This document shows positions 10,471 to 20,148 of a stretch of 64,000 nt of DNA, in pieces; within the stretch, counting starts at the first letter, position 1; the number at the start of each line of letters is the position of its first letter. The notes beneath the pieces were generated by a model, which worked only from the letters and a program-made list of their open reading frames with translations, searched no databases and had not been told where the DNA came from. Source of the stretch: Ypsolopha sequella (lineage: Eukaryota; Arthropoda; Insecta; Lepidoptera; Ypsolophidae); contig OW203986.1 of the NCBI GenBank assembly GCA_934047225.1, forward strand, positions 27,531,221-27,595,220, read 5' to 3'. The position numbers and the translations under genes are program-made.

Positions 10471-10521
10471 GTAAACATTCCCAACCGTTCAAATATTATT
10501 TGAACGGTTGGGAATGTTTAC
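10471..10521. repeat. Perfect 51-bp palindrome
   Basis: Arms of 25 bp (AACATTCCCAACCGTTCAAA and complement) meet with almost no loop. It touches the left end of the next TIR element. Confidence 0.9.
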
Positions 10522-10522
10522 A

Positions 10523-10792
10523 TATACAAGGTGACTTTTTGATCATCGTCCAAATTCATACTGGTGGCTTGGTAAGTGATCAGTATCATGGATCAATAAC
10601 AATTTTGGTGAAATTCGTAAAATGAAATTTCGACTCCCCATAGTGATTCACTCGGGACTGGAACTGAATTTCTATGGGAAGCCGAAATTTCATTTTACGA
10701 ATTTCACAAAAATTGTTACTGATCCAAGATACTGATCACTTATCAAGCCTCCAGTATGAATTTGGACGATGATCAAAAAGTCACCTTGTATA
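10523..10792. mobile_element. MITE with TACAAGGTGA ends and TA flanks
   Basis: Ends TACAAGGTGACTTTTTG and the complement CAAAAAGTCACCTTGTA are flanked by TA on both sides. The arms pair for about 120 bp, with GAAATTTC/CATTTTACGAATTTC segments in the middle. It shares end and inner motifs with the element at 7184-7444. The superfamily is probably a TA-targeting one, which is an inference from the flanks. Confidence 0.8.
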
Positions 10793-10809
10793 TTAATGGC
10801 CCTGGCTGT

Positions 10810-11200
10810 ATGTACATATGTGGTAGGCAAATAGTAAAATTCAGCATTTTACAAACGGCGTCGTCAGTTTCTAGACGCTCGCTCTTTTGCAATTTGCCGA
10901 TCGTTAGGCAAATTGAAAAATGTCGGCCGTTTGTTGAATGACTTCGTCATTTTCTAAAAAGCTGAAATCGAAAGTCCTTCACCAAAAAGTGAAAAATACC
11001 TGGGAGCCGAGCGACCCTCAACAGTTCTAACAGAATTACCATATGCCGAGGCAAATTAGAAAATGCCAAATTCTACCTACTATATGACGACGATTCGTTA
11101 AATAGGAAAATAGCGAGCGTTTAGAAACTGACGACGCCGTTTGTAAAATGCCGATATTTACTGTTTGCTTGCGTGCGACATATAGGTACCTTTTCAAAAG
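10810..11200. repeat. Foldback repeat, decayed
   Basis: Both ends carry TTTACAAACGGCGTCGTCAG and its complement, plus GCGAGCG(T)-type flanks and an outer ACATATGTGGTAGGC-like segment. Pairing is interrupted in the middle. Non-coding. Confidence 0.65.
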
Positions 11201-11340
11201 TTGCACCTTGGTTGCACCCAACCTGACGCACTATACAAAATTTCTGGTGATTGTGTAAAGTTGCAGTATATATTGCATGTTTTATCATATCAGTAATAAA
11301 TCACCCTTTCTGCACAGTTAATGTTGAAACACAATCACTC

Positions 11341-11405
11341 AAGACAATTGTCGCGCTTAACGCACACACATCGCCGCAGCGATGAAGTGTGCAACGGTTT
11401 GCAAA
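11341..11405. repeat. Left arm of older TIR element split by BEL insertion
   Basis: TTAACGCACACACATCGCCG, CAGCGATGAA and CAACGGTTTGC here are matched in inverted orientation by 19978-20040 (AACCGTTGCC, TTCATCGCTGCGGCGATG, GTGTGCGTTAA). The BEL element lies between the two arms. Confidence 0.75.
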
Positions 11406-11580
11406 CAGTTATAAACCTCAGAATAAGATCTTATTCTGAGTTATAAACGGTAATTTTGCATGACTTTGACAAGCATCGTATTCGTATTCATATACAGAAC
11501 CACAAACTTATCTGTCCCGGTGTGGAGACGGTCTCAAACTGAATATAGACGTCAATTTAGATTGGCCCACCGGAATAAAT

Positions 11581-12483
11581 TGTACACGACGCATAGAATA
11601 AGTTAAATTGATTTATAAATACTAGGCTAAGAAAACAAATAATAAATAATATACAACATAGTAGACTAAGTTAGATAATAAGATTAATTTTCAATTAGGT
11701 GTAAATGACTAGCATTCCAAAGTAGTTTACTAATAATTAAAGCGCCCTCTCTAGAAAGAGTGAGAGCATAGCAATAGTTCCTATTCATAGTTGTTGTGTC
11801 TCTCTCTTCTGGATTGTGCAACTCATTTACACTTAGGGAAAATTTCTGGGAATTTTCCATCATCATATGTAAATTTATAATAGTTATCTTATAGCACCTG
11901 AAATTAAAGCTCTTCCCCCTCACTTCATTCCCCTCAGACGATCATATCGCTATTATACGCACACAATAAAATAGATTAGAATAGGATAAAAATAGGGCCA
12001 ATTTCAAGGGAATTATTCCAGTTCCAGTCAGTTCCAGCTAGTAAAATCAAGACCAGTAATAGTTATACAGTGCAGTAGTGACAGTACCTATATATATAGG
12101 AATATATATATAGTAATATCTATGAGCCGGAACCTATGCTCAATTGCAGTGCCAATAGGAATCTAGGATTGCATGCACATAGGAGTGCAGTGAAATAGTG
12201 CATTTAGAAAATGCAGTTTTAGTGCAGCTAGGGTTTCAGTGAGATACTGCATTTAGAAAATGCAGTTTTAGTGCATCTAGGTAGAAACCTAGTTATCTCA
12301 GTGCAAAGCGAGATCTCTGACGGAGTGAATAGTGGTACATATGATCAATATTGTGTTGTTTTCTTTTTATTACATACAGTCCATTAACTTTAACTTAAAT
12401 TCAGTGAGAACAATATCCAGTGCATACAAATTAGGACATGATTAGAGGAACCGGCGCTTAATGTTGTGGTGGCGTCCATAACA
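11581..12483 (+). repeat. 5' LTR of BEL/Pao element
   Basis: TG...CA termini. Within the LTR a unit containing CATTTAGAAAATGCAGTTTT is tandemly repeated with a 49-bp period at about 12201 and 12250. On line-by-line reading I found no difference from the 3' LTR. Confidence 0.95.
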
Positions 12484-12486
12484 TTT

Positions 12487-12504
12487 TTGGTCCTTCGACA
12501 GCCG
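12487..12504 (+). promoter_or_regulatory. Primer-binding site of BEL element
   Basis: TGGTCCTTCGACAGCCGA begins 3 bases after the 5' LTR. The first 11 bases are complementary to a tRNA 3' end TCGAAGGACCA, which fits my recollection of insect tRNA-Tyr; the following T-stem match is imperfect. Confidence 0.65.
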
Positions 12505-12589
12505 AATTATAACAATCTTGATCCAACGAAGCCAGTTTTCAAAATTTTTGACCATTTGGATCTACTAGAGTTCTGAAACCGACCTGATC

Positions 12590-15500
12590 ATGCCTAATAC
12601 AAGATCAATGACCTCTAAAACAACTTCCCAAGAAAAGAGCTCTATTACATGCACCGAAACTACTGAGAATACGGGCACTTCCGAACTATCCGGTACAACT
12701 ATAACTACCGACACGAGCGCCACAACAAATACTGGCGTCTCGGCGTCGAGCAACGCTGATAATACGCTCGTGAGAGTATCAAGTGTGGAGGACACGCCAT
12801 CCGCCACCGCAGCCGATAATGCTGTCACAGGCCTCGCAAGGGGGGCCACTTCTGCTGATTTCGAGGTGGACTCTGCCAGAGTTATCAATAATGACTTTGG
12901 CTTACGAGTAAATCCACACGTCGACACGGGAGTTCAACAGCAAAGTCAACTGTCGGGGACGGACCGCAGGCGCGAGACGTGCGCCGATACACTCAATATC
13001 TCACCTGCCGATACAAATCAAGTTGTTCAACGTTATACTCAACAACATGAACATATCGATGTGAACGTAGTGATAAATGCAACAACATCTAAGAAATCAC
13101 GCACAGCAAAGAGTACTCAGTCCTCCCGCAAGAAAACTGAGAAAGAAATCCAAATTCTTAACATAGAAGAAGATTTACTATTGCTGCGACTGAAAAAAGC
13201 TCGTCTACAACTAAAATTAGACGATGAACAGTCAGAATTCCAAGAGAATGACTCCATCACTACATCGACAGTTCAAGAACGAGTTGAAAATTGGTTAGAC
13301 GGATCACAACGAGAACTACTAGCTATTACTGAGAATGAGATAGAAAATAGGCGGGCGCCTGACTCAACCCCCATGTCGGCCCCGCCCACAAGTCAACTGA
13401 ACGAACTGAGATCATCACAGGAATGCACACAAAGAAATGCATTCAAAATTCCGGATGTACCATTGTCATTTGGTACACGCCCCGCCCACAAGCAGGCGGG
13501 GAACGAAAAAATGGTCGATCAAGCTCACGAGGTATTGCCAACAATCAATACTCACCCAATGCCAAAGCAGCTTGGGACCAGAGCAGCAGACAACCATCAA
13601 GCTTACGTCACGTCCAGTAACAGAGACGTGCGCCCCGCCCACTTGCAGGCAGGGACCGAAGCGAATCCTCTGTCACCTTTACCAGAGGCGACTGGTTACT
13701 ACCAGCAATACAGCACTCAACCTATGGCCCCGTCATTCTCAAGGCCACAGGGAGACTTACAGAGTGCTCAAACACAGAGCACACAACTAGCTTCACCACC
13801 TCCAAGAGTGAACATAAGTGCTACATTAGAGCAGCTATTGCTTCAACCGCCACTACCGCCGCGGAACAAAGCAACCTGTTACAATGAAGAACCGGTGGAA
13901 TACATTAACCATCCACCGGCTGTAGAGAGGTTACAAAGTTATGAAAATGAAACACCTCCTATAGCTACTGCATCAACAAATGATAACATGCAGTTATTGA
14001 ATTACTTCAACCGCCAACAACAAATGTTTTTACAAGGGCTGAATCACCTAACACAAGCCGTAAGCTCACCTCAGAATAGAGGGTCCATGCCACCGAGATT
14101 CATGAGTGACCTGCCAGTCTTTGCCGGCGCTTTTGACGAATTTTATTCATGGCGAGACCTATTCAAAGCGACATCGTCAAGCTTCAGCGACGGAGAAAAC
14201 AAAGCTCGCTTACGTAGATGCTTAAAAGGGACAGCGAGAGAGTTGGTTGAAGGCCTCTTCAAGACAAGTGCGCCTAGCGACAATATCATGGAAACACTAG
14301 AAGAGGTTTACGGTCGCCCCGATGCGATAGTATATGCAGAGCTTGAAAAGCTAAAATCATTACCGCGCCTGACGGACGCAGGTAGAGAATTACCCACTTT
14401 TACATGTCGGGTAGATGCAGTTGTCTCGACGATACAAGCGCTGAAAAAGGAAGCGTATCTAGTCAGCCCTCAGACATTGCATATCATTGAAGACAAGATG
14501 TCTCCATTATACAAAAAAAGCTGGTTCGATTACGAAGCCCTACAATCGGAATCAGAACCAGGACTTTTGAAAATACGACGTTTCTTAAAACTCGAAATGA
14601 AGAAACAGGTGCGTCATATCAGTCTAGACACCTCTTTACGCAACACAGAGCCACAAAAGAAGTATCATAAAACAATGCAATCTCGAGATTACAGACAAAA
14701 TCCCGAGCAACAAAAGAAAACAATGGAGTCTGGAGATAACAAAGAGAAACAATGCCCATTGTGTGTTCGTAAAGGGCACCTGCTATCGGAATGTAGACGA
14801 TTTCAAGAATTACCGTTAAACAACAGGTGGGAATTCTGTCGAGATAAGAAAGTCTGTTTCCGGTGTTTGAAGCATAGAAACTTCCGACATAAATGCAAAT
14901 CGATAAAATGCGAGGCGCCTGGGTGCATGTACTATCATCATAAGCTCTTGCACCGACAACCTGTGACCTCTAATGAAGATAAGACACTGGGTACAACCTG
15001 TTCCACAGTGGGTCCATCTGCTCTGTTGAAAATTATCCCGGTAACAATATCTGGACCGAAGGGGAGCGCCGACATTTATGCAATCCTAGATGGTGGAAGC
15101 ACAATAACGATCTTAAACGAACAGATAGCTGATCAGATCGGAGCTCAAGGTCCCAGCAAGACACTGCGCATTGAAGGAGTCGCTGGCGCTCGGATAGACG
15201 ATTCAACGTCACAGCTTGTGACTATATACATAAAAGGCAAGCACTGTGACGAGGAACACTGTATTGACGCCCGTACTATCCCTTCACTCGGTATATCGGG
15301 CCAAACAGTTGAGCGCGCTACAATCGATCGCTGCGGACATCTACGTGATATTGCAAACCAGTTTATTTACAATAACGCCACTCCATCAATACTGATTGGC
15401 CAAGATAACTGGGAATTACTCATGACGAGCAGCAGTCGCACGGGTCACCACGACGAGCCTGTTGCCTCACTCACAGGTCTCGGATGGGTGATACACGGAC

Positions 15501-18500
15501 TGAAAGGAGAGATCGATCATGATAGAGTCGAAGTTCATCGGGTCACTAAATTACGTGACATCGATAAGAACAATATCGAAGAACTCATCAGAGAACACTT
15601 TTCGCTCGACTCTCTGGGAATACAAGCTCGCCACCCACGTTCAGATCCCGAAGAACGGGCTTTGAAAATCTTAAGAGAGACTACACGCCGCCTACCTGAT
15701 AACAGTTTTGAAGTCGGGTTATTATGGAAACAAGATAACATGAAAATACCGAATAACTACGACTCCGCACTACGTCGCTTAGAAAGCATCGAGAGAAAAC
15801 TCGATAAAGATGCCGAACTCAAAACTAGATACGGCGATCAAATGAACAGGATGCTTGAATGTGGATACGCTGAGATCGCACCACCGGCACCATCATCAAC
15901 AAAGAAATGGTACTTACCACATTTTCCGGTCATCAATCCATCTAAACCGGATAAATGTCGTATTGTCCATGATGCAAAAGCAACATACAAACAAGTTGCA
16001 CTCAACGACCTCCTGCTGACCGGCCCAGACCTACTACAGTCATTACCTGGAGTTCTATGGAGGTTCAGACAGAGAGCTGTAGCTGTTACGGCGGACATAA
16101 AAGACATGTTTCTCCGCATTAAGATAAAAGAAGATGACCGAGACGCACTTCGGTTTTTATGGCGAGGTGAAGAGAGAACAGGCCAACCACAAGAATACAG
16201 AATGAAGTCAGTCATTTTTGGGGCAACCTCTTCACCTGCAACTGCAATTTTCGTAAAAAACAAGAATGCAGAAGATTTCCAATTAGAATTTCCCGAGGCG
16301 GCAGAGGCGATCAAACGAAACCATTATATGGACGATTACCTTCAATCATTCTCAACGATTGAAGAGGCAAGACGTATCGCTGAACAAGTCGATTTCATAC
16401 ATCGAAAAGGGCATTTCGAATTACAGAAATGGACATCAAACAAGCCAGCCGCAATCGGAAAACTCACATCATCGCCTGGAAAATCTAATAAGAATTTTGA
16501 TAATGGCGGAAGCGAGAAAATTCTCGGACTAGTATGGCGACCTCATGAAGACACACTCAGCTTCAACTTGAACATGTCTCGAGTCGATCCAGCTATTACC
16601 TCGGGAGAGAAAACTCCAACAAAGAGGGAAATGCTTCGAACAGCCATGTCATTGTTTGATCCGTTAGGATTCGTCACGCCAGTTACGATACAAGCCAAAC
16701 ACATTTTACAAGAAACATGGCGTCTTGGTATCGATTGGGATCAAAAGCTACCCGACGAACTATGCACACGTTGGACGAAATGGCTGAAAGACTTGGAAAA
16801 TCTCGGAAAACTCGCGCTTCCGCGATGTTATGACGGATATGACGGAGCGAGTCACCGCGAACTACACACATTCGTAGACGCGAGTGAGACTAGTTACGCT
16901 ACAGCCGTCTTTTGGAGAACAACAGCGCCAGATGGAAGCATCCAAGTCAGTCTAGCAGCAGCCAAAGGAAGAGTCACACCGCTCAAGAAGACTAGTATCC
17001 CTAGACTTGAGTTGCAAGCCGCTGTTTTGGGCTGCCGTCTCGCTAGAACAGTCACAGAGGAACACGACGAAAAGCCAGATAGACGAATTTTCTGGACGGA
17101 CTCAAAAACCGTCCTTTCATGGCTGAGAGCGGGCCCACGAACATACAAACAGTTTGTGGCCTTCCGCATAGCAGAAATTGAGGAAAACTCTACCGTCGCA
17201 GAATGGAAATGGGTTCCGACAAAAGAAAATGTGGCTGACGACGCAACTCGCGATATCCCAAACGAGTTCAACGAACAACATAGATGGTTTCGTGGACCGA
17301 CTTTTCTCTATCAAGAAGAAAACTTATGGCCAGATGAACCTGAGATTCAACAAAAAACTACAGGAGAAGAGAAAACAATATCGGTTAAAAATTTTCCGAT
17401 ATTAAATGAAGCCTTACCTGACCCTACAAGATTTTCATCGTGGCTTCGATTGATAAGATCCACAGCTCGTGTCATACAGTTTATCAATCTCTGTAGACCA
17501 CAGAAAAGCTCAGCTGCGCGTCAGAGAACAAGGAAAAATCCTGAAACGGATCCTGAATGGGGAAAATCAAAGAAAATTCCCAAACAACAAAGGTATAAAA
17601 TGAAAGAGCGCCCTATCGACAAATTTCATATCCTGGAAACAGAATTTATCAATGAGGCAGAAAAGCTTTGGCTAAAAGCGATGCAAGAAAACTCATTTTC
17701 CGAGGAAATTCGTCGAATCACCGGCGGGAGTGCACTTCAAAATGACAGTCGCATAAAAAACTTAGCGATAATAATTAGCGATGACAGATTACTACGAGTA
17801 AAATCGAGAATCAAAGCTACAGATGATATCACTCCAGAGCAGCGTTCACCAATCATAATGGATGGTGGCCATCCGTACTGCAGGCTGTACATTGACTGGG
17901 TACATAGAGAGCTTCATCATGGAGGTGTCGAAACGGTTGTAAATGAAATAATGCAACGTTACTGGGTCATCCGCCTTCGTCCATCCGTGAGAGGAGTACT
18001 ATGGAGCTGTCAGCCTTGTCGTCTACGTCGTGCGAAGCCAGCATCACCTCCTACTGGGGACCTGCCGAGATGTCGACTGGCGCATCATCAGAGACCCTTC
18101 ACATATACAGGGCTCGATTACCTCGGACCTCTCAGCGTCACAGTAGGCCGGCAACATCACAAAAGATATGTTGCACTCTTCACCTGCCTGACGACTAGAG
18201 CGATACATCTAGAAGTCGCTGCATCTCTCAGCACCGACTCCTGCATCCTTGCACTACGACGAATGATGGCTCGCAGAGGCCGACCAATTGAAATCTGGTC
18301 GGATAACGGGAGCAACCTGAGAGGCGCCGATGCGGAGCTACGTCGTGCACTAGATGAAGGTGGACTGCGGACGGCTGCTGCGAACCGGCTTATCAGATGG
18401 AGGTACCTGCCACCAGCAGCTCCATTCATGGCAGGCAGCTGGGAACGACTCGTACGGAGCGTCAAGACAGCACTCCGTACTACACTGCACGAGCGACATC

Positions 18501-19015
18501 CCTCCGACGAAGTCTTGTCTACGCTGCTTACAGAGGTCGAGGACACGATCAACAGTCGACCACTCACACACCTCTCGACGGACGAAGGTCAGGAAGCCCT
18601 CACGCCAAACCATTTCCTGCTTGGCGGACCATCCAGAGTACCACAGGCAGGCATGTTTGACGACAGCGATCTGCATGCCAAGAAGGTATGGAGAACGGCG
18701 CAGCGGCTCGCAGACATCTTCTGGGTTCGCTGGATACAAGAGTACCTGCCTCAGTTGCAACACCGGCGGGAGCCCCATGGCAGCGGTGACGCCTTACAGA
18801 TTGGCGATCTTGTCATAATAGTCGACAATACACAACCCAGGAACACATGGCTCCGAGGTCTGATCGTCGACGTCTACCCAGGCCCAGACGGTGTGGTGCG
18901 GACAGCGGACGTCAAAACATCGAACGGCATACTGCGGCGGCCTACAAGAAAACTCGTCGTACTTCCTACTTCAATGAAGCAAGCTTCACGGCGGGAGAAT
19001 GTACACGACGCATAG
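12590..19015 (+). CDS. BEL/Pao Gag-Pol polyprotein
   Basis: A single 2141-residue frame. In order: a low-complexity Ser/Thr-rich N-terminus; a coiled-coil-like charged stretch near 180-230; a DUF1759 gag domain around 505-620 (LPVFAGAFDEFYSWRDLF); CCHC-like knuckles near 720-780 (CPLCVRKGH, CFRCLKHRNF); an A17-type aspartic protease near 833 (LDGGST); a reverse transcriptase about 1110-1270 with YMDD at 1246; RNase H about 1425-1550 (FVDAS, TDSK); an integrase with the D,D,E residues near 1842 (GLDYLGP), 1904 (SDNGSN) and 1950 (GSWERL); and a DUF5641-like tail. No env-like frame exists. The stop lies 16 bp inside the 3' LTR. The ATG at 12590 is 106 bp after the LTR. Protease LDGGS replaces the more usual LDSGS; whether that matters is unknown. 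Confidence 0.95.
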   Translation: MPNTRSMTSKTTSQEKSSITCTETTENTGTSELSGTTITTDTSATTNTGVSASSNADNTLVRVSSVEDTPSATAADNAVTGLARGATSADFEVDSARVINNDFGLRVNPHVDTGVQQQSQLSGTDRRRETCADTLNISPADTNQVVQRYTQQHEHIDVNVVINATTSKKSRTAKSTQSSRKKTEKEIQILNIEEDLLLLRLKKARLQLKLDDEQSEFQENDSITTSTVQERVENWLDGSQRELLAITENEIENRRAPDSTPMSAPPTSQLNELRSSQECTQRNAFKIPDVPLSFGTRPAHKQAGNEKMVDQAHEVLPTINTHPMPKQLGTRAADNHQAYVTSSNRDVRPAHLQAGTEANPLSPLPEATGYYQQYSTQPMAPSFSRPQGDLQSAQTQSTQLASPPPRVNISATLEQLLLQPPLPPRNKATCYNEEPVEYINHPPAVERLQSYENETPPIATASTNDNMQLLNYFNRQQQMFLQGLNHLTQAVSSPQNRGSMPPRFMSDLPVFAGAFDEFYSWRDLFKATSSSFSDGENKARLRRCLKGTARELVEGLFKTSAPSDNIMETLEEVYGRPDAIVYAELEKLKSLPRLTDAGRELPTFTCRVDAVVSTIQALKKEAYLVSPQTLHIIEDKMSPLYKKSWFDYEALQSESEPGLLKIRRFLKLEMKKQVRHISLDTSLRNTEPQKKYHKTMQSRDYRQNPEQQKKTMESGDNKEKQCPLCVRKGHLLSECRRFQELPLNNRWEFCRDKKVCFRCLKHRNFRHKCKSIKCEAPGCMYYHHKLLHRQPVTSNEDKTLGTTCSTVGPSALLKIIPVTISGPKGSADIYAILDGGSTITILNEQIADQIGAQGPSKTLRIEGVAGARIDDSTSQLVTIYIKGKHCDEEHCIDARTIPSLGISGQTVERATIDRCGHLRDIANQFIYNNATPSILIGQDNWELLMTSSSRTGHHDEPVASLTGLGWVIHGLKGEIDHDRVEVHRVTKLRDIDKNNIEELIREHFSLDSLGIQARHPRSDPEERALKILRETTRRLPDNSFEVGLLWKQDNMKIPNNYDSALRRLESIERKLDKDAELKTRYGDQMNRMLECGYAEIAPPAPSSTKKWYLPHFPVINPSKPDKCRIVHDAKATYKQVALNDLLLTGPDLLQSLPGVLWRFRQRAVAVTADIKDMFLRIKIKEDDRDALRFLWRGEERTGQPQEYRMKSVIFGATSSPATAIFVKNKNAEDFQLEFPEAAEAIKRNHYMDDYLQSFSTIEEARRIAEQVDFIHRKGHFELQKWTSNKPAAIGKLTSSPGKSNKNFDNGGSEKILGLVWRPHEDTLSFNLNMSRVDPAITSGEKTPTKREMLRTAMSLFDPLGFVTPVTIQAKHILQETWRLGIDWDQKLPDELCTRWTKWLKDLENLGKLALPRCYDGYDGASHRELHTFVDASETSYATAVFWRTTAPDGSIQVSLAAAKGRVTPLKKTSIPRLELQAAVLGCRLARTVTEEHDEKPDRRIFWTDSKTVLSWLRAGPRTYKQFVAFRIAEIEENSTVAEWKWVPTKENVADDATRDIPNEFNEQHRWFRGPTFLYQEENLWPDEPEIQQKTTGEEKTISVKNFPILNEALPDPTRFSSWLRLIRSTARVIQFINLCRPQKSSAARQRTRKNPETDPEWGKSKKIPKQQRYKMKERPIDKFHILETEFINEAEKLWLKAMQENSFSEEIRRITGGSALQNDSRIKNLAIIISDDRLLRVKSRIKATDDITPEQRSPIIMDGGHPYCRLYIDWVHRELHHGGVETVVNEIMQRYWVIRLRPSVRGVLWSCQPCRLRRAKPASPPTGDLPRCRLAHHQRPFTYTGLDYLGPLSVTVGRQHHKRYVALFTCLTTRAIHLEVAASLSTDSCILALRRMMARRGRPIEIWSDNGSNLRGADAELRRALDEGGLRTAAANRLIRWRYLPPAAPFMAGSWERLVRSVKTALRTTLHERHPSDEVLSTLLTEVEDTINSRPLTHLSTDEGQEALTPNHFLLGGPSRVPQAGMFDDSDLHAKKVWRTAQRLADIFWVRWIQEYLPQLQHRREPHGSGDALQIGDLVIIVDNTQPRNTWLRGLIVDVYPGPDGVVRTADVKTSNGILRRPTRKLVVLPTSMKQASRRENVHDA
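18991..18999 (+). promoter_or_regulatory. Polypurine tract of BEL element
   Basis: GCGGGAGAA lies immediately upstream of the TG that opens the 3' LTR, the expected position for plus-strand priming. It overlaps the end of the coding frame. Confidence 0.75.
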
Positions 19016-19902
19016 AATAAGTTAAATTGATTTATAAATACTAGGCTAAGAAAACAAATAATAAATAATATACAACATAGTAGACTAAGTTAGATAATAA
19101 GATTAATTTTCAATTAGGTGTAAATGACTAGCATTCCAAAGTAGTTTACTAATAATTAAAGCGCCCTCTCTAGAAAGAGTGAGAGCATAGCAATAGTTCC
19201 TATTCATAGTTGTTGTGTCTCTCTCTTCTGGATTGTGCAACTCATTTACACTTAGGGAAAATTTCTGGGAATTTTCCATCATCATATGTAAATTTATAAT
19301 AGTTATCTTATAGCACCTGAAATTAAAGCTCTTCCCCCTCACTTCATTCCCCTCAGACGATCATATCGCTATTATACGCACACAATAAAATAGATTAGAA
19401 TAGGATAAAAATAGGGCCAATTTCAAGGGAATTATTCCAGTTCCAGTCAGTTCCAGCTAGTAAAATCAAGACCAGTAATAGTTATACAGTGCAGTAGTGA
19501 CAGTACCTATATATATAGGAATATATATATAGTAATATCTATGAGCCGGAACCTATGCTCAATTGCAGTGCCAATAGGAATCTAGGATTGCATGCACATA
19601 GGAGTGCAGTGAAATAGTGCATTTAGAAAATGCAGTTTTAGTGCAGCTAGGGTTTCAGTGAGATACTGCATTTAGAAAATGCAGTTTTAGTGCATCTAGG
19701 TAGAAACCTAGTTATCTCAGTGCAAAGCGAGATCTCTGACGGAGTGAATAGTGGTACATATGATCAATATTGTGTTGTTTTCTTTTTATTACATACAGTC
19801 CATTAACTTTAACTTAAATTCAGTGAGAACAATATCCAGTGCATACAAATTAGGACATGATTAGAGGAACCGGCGCTTAATGTTGTGGTGGCGTCCATAA
19901 CA
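19000..19902 (+). repeat. 3' LTR of BEL/Pao element
   Basis: Same length and apparently the same sequence as the 5' LTR, followed by the TAAAT duplicate. Its last base is 247 bp upstream of the proposed first ATG of the SANT gene. Confidence 0.95.
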
Positions 19903-19977
19903 TAAATAAGTATGTGGCTCTGTAATATGTTATCTTTCATTTTGACATGTAAAAATGGTCGTTTAACATACATCGCC

Positions 19978-20040
19978 ACAAACCGTTGCCCAGTTCATCG
20001 CTGCGGCGATGAGTGTGCGTTAAACAAGACAAATGTCAAA
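19978..20040. repeat. Right arm of older TIR element split by BEL insertion
   Basis: The inverted partner of 11341-11405 (see that entry). It lies just upstream of the proposed first exon of the SANT gene. Confidence 0.75.
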
Positions 20041-20148
20041 TGGCAGAACCGCAATCGATGATCTGCCGTGTGAGTCCGTGTGTACAAAGCAGATTTGCCG
20101 AAAATATCGTGTGAATTACCACAAAGTTGAAGAAAGAAATCGCATCTA

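Larger units (their letters stand above)
11576..19907 (+). mobile_element. Intact BEL/Pao LTR retrotransposon with 5-bp TSD
   Basis: Two 903-bp LTRs (11581-12483 and 19000-19902) start TGTACACGAC and end GTCCATAACA. TAAAT flanks both sides (11576-11580 and 19903-19907). The polyprotein frame 12590-19015 is uninterrupted. A primer-binding site follows the 5' LTR by a few bases, and a GCGGGAGAA polypurine tract precedes the 3' LTR. All parts of an autonomous element are present and the copy looks recent. Confidence 0.96.

Noticed and set aside
11684..11923. 79-codon - strand frame in the LTR, repeated at 19103-19342
   Set aside because: It recurs only because it lies in both LTRs; no motif.
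15838..16314. 158-codon - strand frame
   Set aside because: It is antisense to the reverse-transcriptase region of the BEL polyprotein and has no motif.
18157..18818. Several 65-154 codon frames on both strands
   Set aside because: Shadows of the BEL integrase region in other frames.
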